DNA of 64,000 nt, from the NCBI GenBank assembly GCA_014529385.2, contig CM043966.1:111505968-111569967 (forward strand). Reading direction: 5' to 3'. The notes beneath the pieces were generated by a model that was given only the letters and a program-made list of their open reading frames with translations, was not told where the DNA came from and ran no database searches. The stretch comes from Adiantum capillus-veneris (taxonomy: Eukaryota; Streptophyta; Polypodiopsida; Polypodiales; Pteridaceae). Made by a program: the position numbers and the translations under genes. Shown here in pieces: positions 43,799 through 54,145 of this stretch (positions are counted from its first letter, which is position 1; every line of letters starts with the position of its first letter).

Positions 43799-45105
43799 CT
43801 AGGTTTTGGGGTGAACATACTTGCCGGTTTCAAGATGAGCAAGTACATTACTCAAAAAATGTCTCTTGCTTTGTTCTTGGGGCTCTGGTCAGCACTTCAA
43901 AATGCGTTTACATGTATGACACATGGAATAAATATCCATAGCTTTGGTCCAGGAGGGAGGATTACTAGATATACATTCGGGGGTTGCCCATGGATAATAT
44001 CTCTCATATTGTTTTCGCATATCGCGTAGAGGAGGAAAACCGGCTGTCGTATTTGTTTTGGTGCACGAACCCCAATCCACAATGCTGGTGTAAACACCTT
44101 TTTCGCCAAAATGCAGCATCATATTGCGAGAGTGTAGATCATTGTGGAGGTAGTTATGCGTATGTATATACTTCAGAGTTTGGAGGAGAGCATTGATGAA
44201 CTGCAAAATATTCTCCTAGAATAGCTCTAATATTCCTACAATGAGTACGTAATCGCGAATGACAGGCTAGCTGCCATCTGCAGTGCATTCTTTGATCCAT
44301 TGCTCCACATGGCCGCCATTCCAAAATCGTGAAATGAGCATTGGTCACTCCACGTGGTGCACCATGGCTAGAGGGTAGATAATACCTCGATGTGAAATAT
44401 CCAAAATTGTTGCTTCGTCTTTGACCTGTTGCTCCATGGTGGGCCCATGTAAGTGTACTTTGAACACTTTTGCAGCATACACTTGATCTTTGAAAGTGGG
44501 ATGTGTGACACCCACACGCTTCACATGTGTCCATCTCCCCTCTCTCAACTGTGGAGCTTGGATATTGAAGACGGCTGTGTCGAGTAAAAGGTGTAAAATG
44601 GGTGGTAGCTGAGAGAGGTCTAATGTAGCAACTGATGATGCTGCAGGCTTTGTTCTAAGAATGATTTCTGGTTCAAGAACAGCTTCAAAAGAGCTGGCTT
44701 CCACTCTTGCACGCTTTGCTACTCTTTCTAACTTTTCCTTGCTCTTGAACTCCGTGTAAAGCTGTTGCACAAGATGTATGCGCTCATCTATGTTTGGCAA
44801 GGAAGTAATTGCACGATTTTTCACTTCTTGAAAGGTTTTCATGATCTGTCCAATGGTTTGTTTGACCATGTTTACTAAAGCACCTCATGTCAAGAGGGCT
44901 ATGTCAAAAATAGCTGGTGCAAACTCTGCCTGGAGCTGCTCAAACACAGACTTGGTCAGAGTCTCTGTAAGTTGATAAAAATGCTCCGAAGCGACAAGGT
45001 TTAAAAACCGCCTAATCTTTGCCTCTGACGTGTAATGAAAGTGTCTCACAATGACTTCGGAGACAAACTTTCGTTGATGTTTCGCTAGCTTCGTGTCTGC
45101 CATAT
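43799..45105 (-). pseudogene. Protein-kinase-like pseudogene, main exon
   Basis: A single 434-codon frame from ATG at 45103 (preceded by acceptor-like TCATACAG) to TAG at 43799, holding five in-frame stops (44887, 44347, 44269, 44218, 43891) and no shift. Order: helical N-terminus (HYTSEAKIRRFLNLVASEHF), basic hinge (VAKRARVEA), kinase N-lobe with AAKVFKVHLHG (Lys) and DEATIL (Glu), catalytic loop YLHNDLHSRNMML (HxDxxxxN; Asp and Asn kept), VDWG in place of DFG, and YYPWATPE resembling the APE motif. The HND...N form and DWG are atypical for plant receptor kinases. Likely a decayed host or captured gene with at least one upstream exon. Confidence 0.65.
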
Positions 45106-45289
45106 CTGTATGACAACATTATAAATTAAGAATCTTACAAAAAGATTGTACACCATAGGTTAGTTGTTATATAATGAGTGTTAACCCTATATATATTAAA
45201 TTATGATACAAATTTATTAAACAATATTAAATTATTACAAATTAAAGAAAAAATCTTATGATTACAAACCACATTGTGCGAATCGACCA

Positions 45290-45625
<336 letters not shown>

Positions 45626-46221
45626 GTGTGTGGAACTCACAACACAACTATCAACGGATAAATTAACAATTGCAGATGTAAGTTACCTATCGTATGTGTT
45701 TACGTCCAAAACAACACCAAGTCATTTAATGATGAAAAATGATGTTCTTTTTGAATATGAAACACACGAGTAACCAGTATGTCACATTAAGATGAAGAGG
45801 GCATGAAAATATGCATCTCTTCACTCTTAATATAACGAGTGGTAACGCTTGTGTTTCTATGTAACACATATGACAGAAAAACTTAATCTAAAATTGTAAA
45901 TTTTATAAGCTATTTCTAATGGGGTGTGTGGAATGCACAACACAACCATCAGCAAACAGCTCAACAATCTCAAATGTAAATCAATTGTTGTATATATCTA
46001 TGTTCAGAGTACACCAAGTCATCTGCTGATGAATAATGATGTTACTATAGAAATAAAAGCACAAAAATAACAAAAGTCGCATTAAGATGAAGAGGGCATA
46101 AAGTATGCATCTCTAAACTCTTAAAATGACGAACGTTAATCTTTGTGCTTCTATGTAGAATAATCAATAATGATTTACTTTAAGATTGTAAATTTTATAG
46201 GCCACTCTGAAGTGAGAGGTG
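45626..46221. repeat. Tandem pair of about 298-bp units
   Basis: GTGTGTGGAACTCACAACAC (45626) and GTGTGTGGAATGCACAACAC (45924) head the two copies. Both contain CATTAAGATGAAGAGGGCAT and end in TTGTAAATTTTATA. Clearly diverged, so not recent. Confidence 0.8.
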
Positions 46222-46480
46222 TAGCATCATGCCTACTATACTCCACGAGTCGACCTCTAATCCTAACTCATCTCTATGGTGAGAGATATACTACTACACC
46301 ATACGAGTGAGAATCGAAATTTACCCTAAGCCTTCCCTAGAGTGAGTTATATAACTACACACCACGAGAAAGGAAACTATATTCTACACACCTCTGGAGT
46401 GAGCCATATGGCTACACACCACGAAGTGGCCTACGACCTGCAAGCCAACTTTGTGGTGAGAGCCGAAACTACTGCACCAC
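46222..46480. repeat. Degenerate 65-80 bp repeats
   Basis: The pattern GAGTGAG..ATAT..CTACACACCACGA recurs three to four times (about 46270, 46330, 46395, 46455). No gene. Confidence 0.6.
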
Positions 46481-46669
46481 ACAAGTCTGGCACAACACAA
46501 AAAAAATTTAGTATTTACTGAAAATTTAAAAAATATACCTGAAAACCGTTGTAAACCAAAGAGGCTGTTGCTATCTGCTAATCTCTCAAAAGCTCCAAGC
46601 TCTCCAAACTCCAAAAAAGTCCACAATGCTTTTCGATTGAATACGGCAACGATTATATATATATACAGT

Positions 46670-46731
46670 TTTTTGATCGAGATATTTTTCGATCAAAATA
46701 GTTTTCAATCGAAAAATATCTCGATCAAAAA
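46670..46731. repeat. Perfect inverted repeat, 24-nt arms, 14-nt loop
   Basis: Arms 46670-46693 and 46708-46731 are exact reverse complements (core TTTTGATCGAGATATTTT). Could form a cruciform or a small-RNA hairpin. Confidence 0.9.
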
Positions 46732-46830
46732 CGGTTTTATACGTATACTCGGTAATTATTCGGAAATATGGCATATATTGATGTTTTATAAGTATAATTT
46801 TTGTTATACGGGCGTATAAATGCAACGCAG

Positions 46831-46846
46831 CCCCCCCCCCCCCCCC
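46831..46846. repeat. Poly-C tract
   Basis: Sixteen C in a row, followed by GCCCCCTCC. Confidence 0.95.
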
Positions 46847-47530
46847 GCCCCCTCCATCATCCCCAAGCTCCTCTCTCTCTGTGTCTCTCTCTCTGTATGA
46901 GTAGCCCTATGGGTGCAACGTAAAAGAAACTCACTATCTCTCTCTCTATCTAACACACACACACACACACCCTTGTTGTAACACACACACACACGCCATC
47001 TCGCCCTCACTCACACACCCTCACTCATTCCATCTTTATAGCAGGCAGCATGTAAAAAAGCATAAAAATATATAATAAACATATATATATATTCCCTTAT
47101 AAGTCCCTTGTTCCCACGTACAACTCTTATCGTACACACTAATACACCCACACACACCCCTATAAACACATACACTCACAACACACGCACGCCATACGCA
47201 AAAAAAAAAAAAGGAATGGACCTCATCAACAAAGAAGAAGAAGGTCAAGTCGCGCGTCGCCGACACCGAAACAAGAAAAGATGCCAAAGGCATGCCCTAA
47301 CCGGCCCCGAAAATGACGAACGCGCTACACCGACGCACCTGCAAGGCCCGCCATTCGCCGATATCTCGTCCACGATGCACCTTTGTAGTAATATCTGTAG
47401 GTTATCATTACTTTTCTAGTTTAAAGCCAAATCTTGTAAAAACCCATCTGGGACTCATCGCCCTGCTTTGTCTCCCCTGATTAAGGCACTAACCTAATCA
47501 AAATGCCCTATACCTAAAGCAGCCAACACC

Positions 47531-47537
47531 TATAAAA
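47531..47537 (+). promoter_or_regulatory. TATA box of the F 5' LTR
   Basis: TATAAAA in CACCTATAAAAGGGCACTGAGAG; the second LTR has TATAAAA at 50761-50767 in the same context. Confidence 0.65.
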
Positions 47538-47767
47538 GGGCACTGAGAGATCAACATCAGGGGGGTTGGGTTAGCACTTGGTAGCATTTTGGTGGGAGAG
47601 ATTGGCAACACGTGCATCAAGAGAGAGGGGATTTAGTGTATCATTTTGGGAATTAGCACTATGTGAAGAAGACATGTCTACACCTTGACTTTAATGGTCA
47701 GCACACACTCACGCTAGTAGAAATCTCTGTGTCTATGAGTCACCTATAGAGAACGCACTATTAAGCT

Positions 47768-47769
47768 CA

Positions 47770-47857
<88 letters not shown>

Positions 47858-47967
47858 TTCTCTATCACCATGGTTGCTACCTCACCAAAGATAAGTTTGT
47901 TGTAAATATTGCATTAAATCAGTTGCCCCTCACATCCCCCCCCAAGGGTTTTTCATCACTTGTGTCA

Positions 47968-48024
<57 letters not shown>
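47768..48024. repeat. Two (CT)n tracts in the F 5' LTR
   Basis: 47768-47856 and about 47969-48024, separated by 110 bp of ordinary sequence. Confidence 0.95.
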
Positions 48025-48027
<3 letters not shown>

Positions 48028-48186
48028 GTGTGGAGTTTGTGTTATTTCAAATCACTGTTGTTCGCATCTTAGCCGCTCAAAGCTAGGTGGTGCCCCCCTG
48101 TTTACTTCATCGTGGCTAGATCCGCGTGCATTGGCGCCTAGTGTTTGAGGCTGTAAGGGTCCGTTTCATGCTTGGCGCTTGTCATT

Positions 48187-48206
48187 TGGTTCCCCCAGTG
48201 ATGAGG
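48187..48206 (+). other. Candidate primer-binding site of element F
   Basis: TGGTTCCCCCAGTGATGAGG two bases after the LTR. Parallel to TGGTGCCCCCACTGAGGAAC in E. Confidence 0.5.
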
Positions 48207-48262
48207 AGGGATTCTCAAAAACCTTCGGCCTACAATGCTGAAGACAACGCACCTCATCAACC

Positions 48263-48454
48263 ATGGATGAATGGCTGAAAGAATTCTCCAACTGGAGAAC
48301 AGAGGAGGAGGAGACTGAAGAGGCACTGACCGCCTTCATTGAAGTTCTATTGCCAGGTTGTAGCGTCTTCAGTATTCAAGTGCTAAGCTCCCCATCTCGT
48401 ATTGCTCGTGCTAACCGCAAATTAAGAGCATCAAGTGCGAAGACTATGAAATGA
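48263..48454 (+). CDS. Small frame before gag in F, 63 aa
   Basis: MDEWLKEFSNWRTEEEETEE, acidic start, hydrophobic middle, basic end (RANRKLRASSAK). No match to E frames that I can see; may be a fragment of a longer accessory protein. Function unknown. Confidence 0.3.
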   Translation: MDEWLKEFSNWRTEEEETEEALTAFIEVLLPGCSVFSIQVLSSPSRIARANRKLRASSAKTMK

Positions 48455-48485
48455 CATCACTATTGTCGACCAAAGCACACGATTA

Positions 48486-48701
48486 ATGAGTGCCAACAAC
48501 GAAGATAACGAAGAGACTGAAATCATATACATCGATGTTCACCATGAGGAGGTCGTCCATATCAAGGGAGGAAAAAGATCGGTAAGGCCTCTCTTTCCTA
48601 AGGAAATTGCAAGTAAAGGTATAACCTCTACTCCTAGGTGGCCAAAAGGGGCTTCTCGAGCCAAAGGAAAGGAAGGGCTAGGCCAGACCCGAAACACATG
48701 A
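48486..48701 (+). pseudogene. N-terminal piece of accessory protein in F
   Basis: MSANNEDNEETEIIYIDVHH, then a basic stretch (KGGKRSVRPLFPKEIASK). It overlaps the next frame in another phase; a shift near 48640-48700 probably separates what was one protein of about 235 residues. Confidence 0.35.
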
Positions 48702-49195
48702 CCCCAAAAGTTGGGAAAGCAGTCGTGCCTAGTTTGCCAAAAAGAAGGTCATCGGAGACGAAGCGACGGAACGTTGCCTATCAATTTGCGCGGCGCATGC
48801 GAGTGCTGCCAGTCCATTTCAATAATCTCAAAGCAGAGGTGGTAAGAAGGTTCCCATGCCCTAAAGAGGAGTGGTTCGGCTACTGCGTTCGTTGCTTTGT
48901 AGAACGGATAGAGGGTCTTCCTCCTCTCCCCGTACAGCTCATTCTGAAGAAACTGTCCACCACGGGTGAGACCCAATGGGCTAGAGACGAGTTACAACTG
49001 AATGGAGTGGAGTTTATGCAACACGCTGACTACGGTAACTACCTGCAACTGTTACTAGCTAAAAGGCTAGGAGTAGTCAAACGCGTTGCCATCACCCCAT
49101 ACATGCTGAGCGACAAAGGAAAAGTGGAGCCTATGAAATCCGATGACCTCCTGTGGATGTGTCGACTCATCAACACCGGCAAGGTAAGAGTGTAA
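48638..49195 (+). CDS. Accessory protein of F, distant family 2 member
   Basis: 185-residue frame. The basic N-half (LPKRRSSETKRRN) looks like a nuclear or RNA-binding signal. The C-half resembles the 152-residue proteins of E: LPPLPVQLILKKL against LPIELQEQVVRRL, and ADYGNYLQLLLAKRLGVVKR against EDRAFIQLVCALRLVNRVKF. It precedes the family 1 frame by four bases, so the order of the two families is reversed compared with E. Function unknown. Confidence 0.5.
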   Translation: MAKRGFSSQRKGRARPDPKHMTPKVGKAVVPSLPKRRSSETKRRNVAYQFARRMRVLPVHFNNLKAEVVRRFPCPKEEWFGYCVRCFVERIEGLPPLPVQLILKKLSTTGETQWARDELQLNGVEFMQHADYGNYLQLLLAKRLGVVKRVAITPYMLSDKGKVEPMKSDDLLWMCRLINTGKVRV

Positions 49196-49199
49196 GTAA

Positions 49200-49433
49200 G
49201 TGATCTACCCTCAGTGCATCATGGAAAATGGACCAGTAGCCTTCCCGTTTAGGTTTCTGCAACACATGCATGTGAATATTTATGTAGATAGGAAAATCTT
49301 CTACCAACAAAAGATTGTGTATCTGTTTGGTACTGCGGTGCTAGGAGAAATCCTTAGCTCCCCAAACCCTATTATTCTCCCCATACTGGATTACCTCTAC
49401 TCTTTCAATGTTTCCATTCTTATCCTGTTTTAA
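49200..49433 (+). CDS. Accessory protein of F, family 1
   Basis: Best similarity is to 13803-14021: MENGP, RKIFYQQKIVYLFG, GEILSSPNPIILPI, ending FNVSILILF. The likely start is the inner ATG at 49221 (MENGPVAF), matching MDNGP of E; upstream codons overlap the previous stop. Intact, about 70 residues, hydrophobic C-terminus. Function unknown. Confidence 0.6.
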   Translation: MIYPQCIMENGPVAFPFRFLQHMHVNIYVDRKIFYQQKIVYLFGTAVLGEILSSPNPIILPILDYLYSFNVSILILF

Positions 49434-49539
49434 ATCCATCCACTCAACCCTGTAAAAAGCCACTTTGAGCCGCTGATGTCATTTGTGATATTTCATTTAA
49501 AAAAAACGTTTATAATTTCTTGCTCATTGAGTTACTACC

Positions 49540-49743
49540 ATGGCAAGTGTCTCTTTCCCCACATTTAGTGGAAAGAAGGGAGAAGACATCACCACCGATT
49601 TTTTGGATAACTTTGACATCGCTTGTGTGGTTTCCAATAAGGATGACGACGCCTCACAGCTAGCGTCTCTTGAGATCTTGAATATTCAAGCAATGTTTGG
49701 ATGGAGCAATGCAGGGGTCGATGCAATATTGAGGTACGTTTAA
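49540..49743 (+). pseudogene. Gag start of element F, truncated
   Basis: MASVSFPTFSGKKGEDITTDFLDNFDIAC parallels the E Gag start (YPLFFGEPGEDAELFLANFK). It breaks off after about 67 residues, then 270 bp of non-coding DNA lead to the second LTR. The capsid core is missing. Confidence 0.55.
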
Positions 49744-49974
49744 GTGTAATAAGTGTTAGTTGTGAGTTTTTTTCGTGGTTATATGCAATAATGAGTGTTC
49801 TTTAATTATGTCATAGGCTAGGAGCCAAGCTATCTAGGACACTCAAAATAAGCTTTTTCATTTCAGAAAGGAAGTCATGGTAATTCGCAAGAAAAGGAGT
49901 CTCAGTGCCCGACCAAGCATGGAGTTTAGGCCATGAGCCGAACTGCATCCATAGGTACCTAGCGACTAGTGCTA

Positions 49975-49975
49975 C

Positions 49976-50018
<43 letters not shown>
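49975..50018. repeat. (TA)n microsatellite at the F 3' LTR border
   Basis: About 44 bp of TA where a polypurine tract would be expected. Confidence 0.95.
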
Positions 50019-50022
<4 letters not shown>

Positions 50023-51005
50023 TAGCCCCATGGGTGCAACGTAAAAGAAACTCACTCACTCTCTCTCTATCATAACACACACACACACACCCTTGCCATA
50101 ACACACACACAGACACGCACACCATCTTGCCCTCACTCACACACCCTCAATAACACCATCTCTGTAGCAGGTGGCACGTAAAAAAGCATCCAAAATATAT
50201 AATAAATATATATATATTTCCCCTTATACCCCCCCGTTCCCATGCACAACTCTTATCGTACACTCTTATATACTCACACACACCCCTATAAACACATAAA
50301 CTCACAACAAATGCACACCATACGCACAAAAACAAAATGGAGGAATCAACCTCATCAACAAAGAAGAAGAAGGTCAAGTCGCGCGACGCCGACACCGAAA
50401 CAAGAAAAGATGCCAAAGCCATACCCCGGCCTGCCCCGAAAATGAAGAACGCGCTACATCGACGCACCCGCAAGGCCCGCTGTTCACCGGTATCTCATCC
50501 ACGATGCACCTTTGCAGTAATATCCGTAGGTTATCATTACTTTTCCAGTTTAAAACCAAATCTTGTAAAAAACCCAATTGTAAATTATCACCTCTTTCTA
50601 GGTGATGACCACAAAGGTCCACCTATGGGTTTTCATGTTTTTAAATCCTTCTAAGACAAAGCAAGGGGTCAACCATCTTGGGACCCACCACCCTGCTTTG
50701 TCTCCCCTGATTAAGGCCCTAACCTAATAACACTGCCCTAAACCTAAAGCAGCGAGCACCTATAAAAAGGCACTGAGAGGTCACCATTAGGGGGGGGTTT
50801 AGAACTTGGTAGCATTTTGGTGGGAGGGATTGGAAACACGTGCATCAAGAGCGAGGGGATTTAGTGTAGCAGTTTGGAAATTAGCACTATGTGAAGAAGC
50901 CATGTCTACACCTTGACTCCAATGGTCACCACACACTCACGCTAGTAGAACTATGAGTCACCTCTAGAGAACACACTATTAGGCTCACTATCTTTTTCTC
51001 TATTT
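50019..51005 (+). repeat. 3' LTR of element F, truncated
   Basis: Matches 46898 to about 47780 and stops near the CT tract, where element G sequence takes over. Junction is blurred by pyrimidine-rich DNA. Confidence 0.75.
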
Positions 51006-51381
51006 TCTCTGTACCTTGCTTGGCAGTTGATGTGTCCTTGTTGTCTAGATTTCTTTGACAATATTCAAAAAAATTTCCACCTTTTTGTCCACAATTTGAG
51101 CAATACACCATGAATGGTGGTATTTCATTTGGTTCTATCATGTCAAGCTCTAGCTGACAAGTTTCTGCTTCTATGCTTGTCAAGCTGTCTACATCTTCTT
51201 TTAGAACACTGAGCATCAAGATATAGACTGCTCCATCTTGACCTTTGTATTGTCTTTGGCTTGGTTCTCCAATTAGACTGGCTCCTATTGGCTGATTTGT
51301 TGGATCTTTCAATTTTGGCTCTCGACTATAGATATGGCCACTGTAATCCATGTACAATGACCCTGATTGCATATACACCAA
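51006..51381 (-). pseudogene. Gag fragment of element G
   Basis: Frame with YSREPKLKDPTNQPIGASLI, PSQRQYKGQDGAVYILMLSV, DVDSLTSIEAETCQLEL and a knuckle-like CSNCGQKGGNFFEYC (His replaced, one extra residue). The stretch after about 51015 into F sequence is not native. It resembles the region between Gag and protease rather than the capsid. Confidence 0.55.
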
Positions 51382-53122
51382 CTGTATGTTTTGTTGGCTT
51401 GTGCAGATTTGTGGATAAACAGTTGGGTTGACCTTCTAAACTTCTATCTGCACTTCATCTTTGAACTTGCAATACCTGGCTCCACTGAAGTCTATGAATA
51501 TCTCGGAGCTCTTTGAATATGGCTTTGCTCTGATCAATAGGATCGTGGCTCTTGTGTTGCTTTTGCTACTCATAAGACACCTATGGCCTTTTGAATCTGC
51601 ATACAAAATCTTATCTTAATGTAGCCATATAGCTGTAAAATTTTCCCTGTTGCAGTTTTGTGTGTGTTGTTAGTGTTATTGGTTAGCTTTGGTTCTCGTG
51701 CATTTGAACTCTTGGCTTGATTTGAGTCCATATTGTGCTTAATTTGTAAAGATGTCCTTTAGTAGATCTTGATGTTTCTCGGTCAATTTTCTCTTGCTTT
51801 CGCTTGACAAAACTACTTGGGCCAAAGCAATTTTTGTAGTTCACACTCTTTAGAGTCCAAGAGTTGACTAACTCTAGCTTCGATGTGTCAGAATTGATTG
51901 CAACATTTGATTTAATGAAAATTTGGGCCTTGAATAACCTAACCGGCGGATTAAATTGTTATCCGTTTTTCCACTTGACTTCAATTCAGCCAAGCTCCCA
52001 ATTCTTTGCAGACTGACTTTGTAAATTTGACCACAATTTTCAATCCAATGATCCAAATCTTACCAAATTTGGTTTGTGAGCTTAGCATAACATGATAAAG
52101 CTAGTGGTATATTGACTTCGTAAAAAAAGTTGACAGATATAAATAATTATCGCGATTATTTACTTCTTGTAAATTTTTGCATCTTTTTTATCAACTGAGC
52201 ATGTACACATGTTTATCACATCAATATAAGCCTATGAGTCATGTTTCCTTGAGTTTGAATAAAATTTTCTCAGTTTACACTCAAGTTCTCGAAAATCAAT
52301 ACAAAATTTAAATTTTACCCAGTTTTTGGTCAGTTTGGTGATCCAAATCCTATGGGCCTTTACAAAAGTTGTTTGTACACATGCATTGAGTCTATGGTTT
52401 GAACCTTGGTCAGTTTTGAGTTGAAAGTAAATAATCGCCACTATTTATTTTAGGCCCAAAATGAACACTTTTTTGAACTTTTTCCTTGGAAAGCCTTTTC
52501 ATGATCTATTTTAAGCCTCTGAGTCAAGTCAAAACTTACTTTAACCTAAAATATCAAGCAAAAATAAATAACCCGAGTTTTTGCAAACTCTTGAAATTTT
52601 TACCTCAATGTGTCCTTGAGCTTACCCACTAGTTCATAGAACTTTTAAAGCATACTCTCCAGTCGGATTGAGTAGTTGACAATCTTCTAGTGCTATTTCT
52701 AGCCGTATACCTCAAATTTTGCAACTTCACATAGCAACTCACAATTGATTCTTTTGGAGAGAGAAATGTGCTGAAATCCACCTCAGATTCTACTTACCCT
52801 ACTCCTAGGTTCTAGTGCAATGGGGTTGTGGAAAGTGTCCACAAACACTCGTTTTTTTGTTTTTTATGGTTTTTTGAGCTTTGATCTTGAGACTTGTCTT
52901 GTCCATCAATCATTCTCAAATTTCTAATCTAATTATACACTCCTATAATCCTAAAGGCACTCAGTAAGTAGGAGTTACTTCCAAGCTACCTCTACACAGC
53001 AAAAGACGACAATCTTAAGCTATGCGGTTTTAAAAACAAAGTTTTTACTCTAGGAGATTCTAGAGGAATTTAAGAGATAACTTTACAAGACGCTCATGTT
53101 TTTTCCTAGTTTAGGTCTCTTT
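51382..53122 (-). other. Leader of element G, repetitive and non-coding
   Basis: No supported gene. Homologous to the C leader (shared CAATCCAATGAT, CATGATAAAGCTAGTGGTAT and TTGTTTGTACACATGCA). Palindromes at about 52140-52163 and 52427-52449 are again about 285 bp apart. Confidence 0.7.
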
Positions 53123-53142
53123 GATCCCCGGCAATGGCGCCA
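53123..53142 (-). other. Primer-binding site of G, tRNA-Asp
   Basis: Minus strand TGGCGCCATTGCCGGGGATC, 19 of 20 matching the complement of the plant tRNA-Asp(GUC) 3' end, two bases after the LTR. Confidence 0.88.
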
Positions 53143-53144
53143 AA

Positions 53145-54145
53145 TTTGGGACGGGTGTCTAACCTCACTCCTATCTTATTGCAGACATAGTGAGAACCAC
53201 GAGTATAATTGTTAATCCATGTGATGAAGCGGACTCGACTAGTGCATAGAGGCTACAAGAGGTTGGAAAACATCAAAAAACTTGCATCTAACTCAAGCTA
53301 CACTCAAATGACTGAAATCACCAAAAGCTAATCGCTCATCAATAAACAAATCACATCTATTACAGCATCAAATGACATCCAAACATTACAAAACTTCTAG
53401 GACATCTTTATAAGACCTAAGTAGACATGCTTATGGTCTCACATCTCTCTTTAGGTCAAGTACAAAAATCATGATTATTAACAACAATGAGTTTTTGATA
53501 TAGTCGTTTTTGACCCCAGAATGCATCTAAATGCTTAACAATGATACCACAATACCCTGCCTATACTTAGTTTATGATTTTAAAGCCTATATTCCTACTT
53601 ATGATGAAATTAAGTCACGGATCAGTGATGCCAAAAGCTACGGAATACTGTGAAATGCTTACGTCAATGCGTAGAGCTCTTACCTGCAATTGCAACGCAA
53701 CAGAGGACACTGCAATGTGACAACCTAGAAGGGAGTAGGAAGCGTGAGAAGAAGAGAAGTGAGCACCGTTAGCTCACGCTCTGTTTCATTATCCAAAAAA
53801 CTCAATAAAATATTTACAAAGTTGGCTTTTATACCTTAGCCAAGGGCTAAAATGTGTAATATCCGGCGTCCAGGACCTTTAAGGGTCCACACTTATTGTA
53901 TCTGTAACCTAGGTACACTAACTATCCTATTCTTTACAGCTTGGAACTCCCATTGAGCCCGTAACACATTAAAATATTACGATGGCTTGAAATATATCGG
54001 GAATTTACAATACGTGATCATTTTGGAAAAATGTGAAAAGTGTGTAACTCCAATCTTCACTACTTCTTCATATTCATCTTCGATGTGCATCCATACATAT
54101 GTGGTCTTTAGAATCTCCTCTTAATTGATGTTGACTCAGCTAACA
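53145..54145 (-). repeat. 5' LTR of element G, 1001 bp
   Basis: Minus strand TGTTAGCTGAGTCAACAT...CCCAAA (terminal CA changed to AA). 53145-53850 aligns well with the A and C LTRs, the remainder more weakly. Confidence 0.75.
53827..53833 (-). promoter_or_regulatory. TATA box of the G LTR
   Basis: Minus strand AAGGTATAAAAGCC, same context as at 6794. Confidence 0.6.

Larger units (their letters stand above)
46898..48184 (+). repeat. 5' LTR of element F
   Basis: TGAGTAGCCC...TTGTCA. Contains CA-rich DNA, TATA at 47531, two (CT)n tracts and the box CTAGGTGGTGCCCCC at about 48080-48094. Left border is uncertain because it abuts simple sequence. Confidence 0.7.
46898..51005 (+). mobile_element. 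Element F: E-related LTR element without pol
   Basis: Direct repeats 46898-48184 and 50019 to about 51005 enclose 1.8 kb that holds a primer site, accessory frames related to those of E and a short Gag start, but no protease, RT or integrase. The second LTR is cut off by element G and has about 100 bp near 50575-50690 that the first lacks, so the two LTRs are old or from different copies. Either a non-autonomous derivative or an internal deletion. Confidence 0.65.
51006..54145 (-). mobile_element. Ty3/gypsy element G (C family), 5' part only
   Basis: Minus strand: LTR 54145-53145, nearly perfect tRNA-Asp primer site, leader homologous to that of C, and a Gag C-terminal fragment cut off by F. 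It sits inside the Gag of element H: H reads KCFKYGE and then G begins TGTTAGC. Confidence 0.8.

Noticed and set aside
43799-45105. Alternative genetic code or stop-codon editing to explain the in-frame stops
   Set aside because: Other frames in the window use normal stops, and nuclear plant genes do not edit stops; mutation is simpler.
53123-53142. tRNA-Asp gene
   Set aside because: Only the 3' 20 bases resemble tRNA-Asp; it is the primer-binding site next to an LTR.
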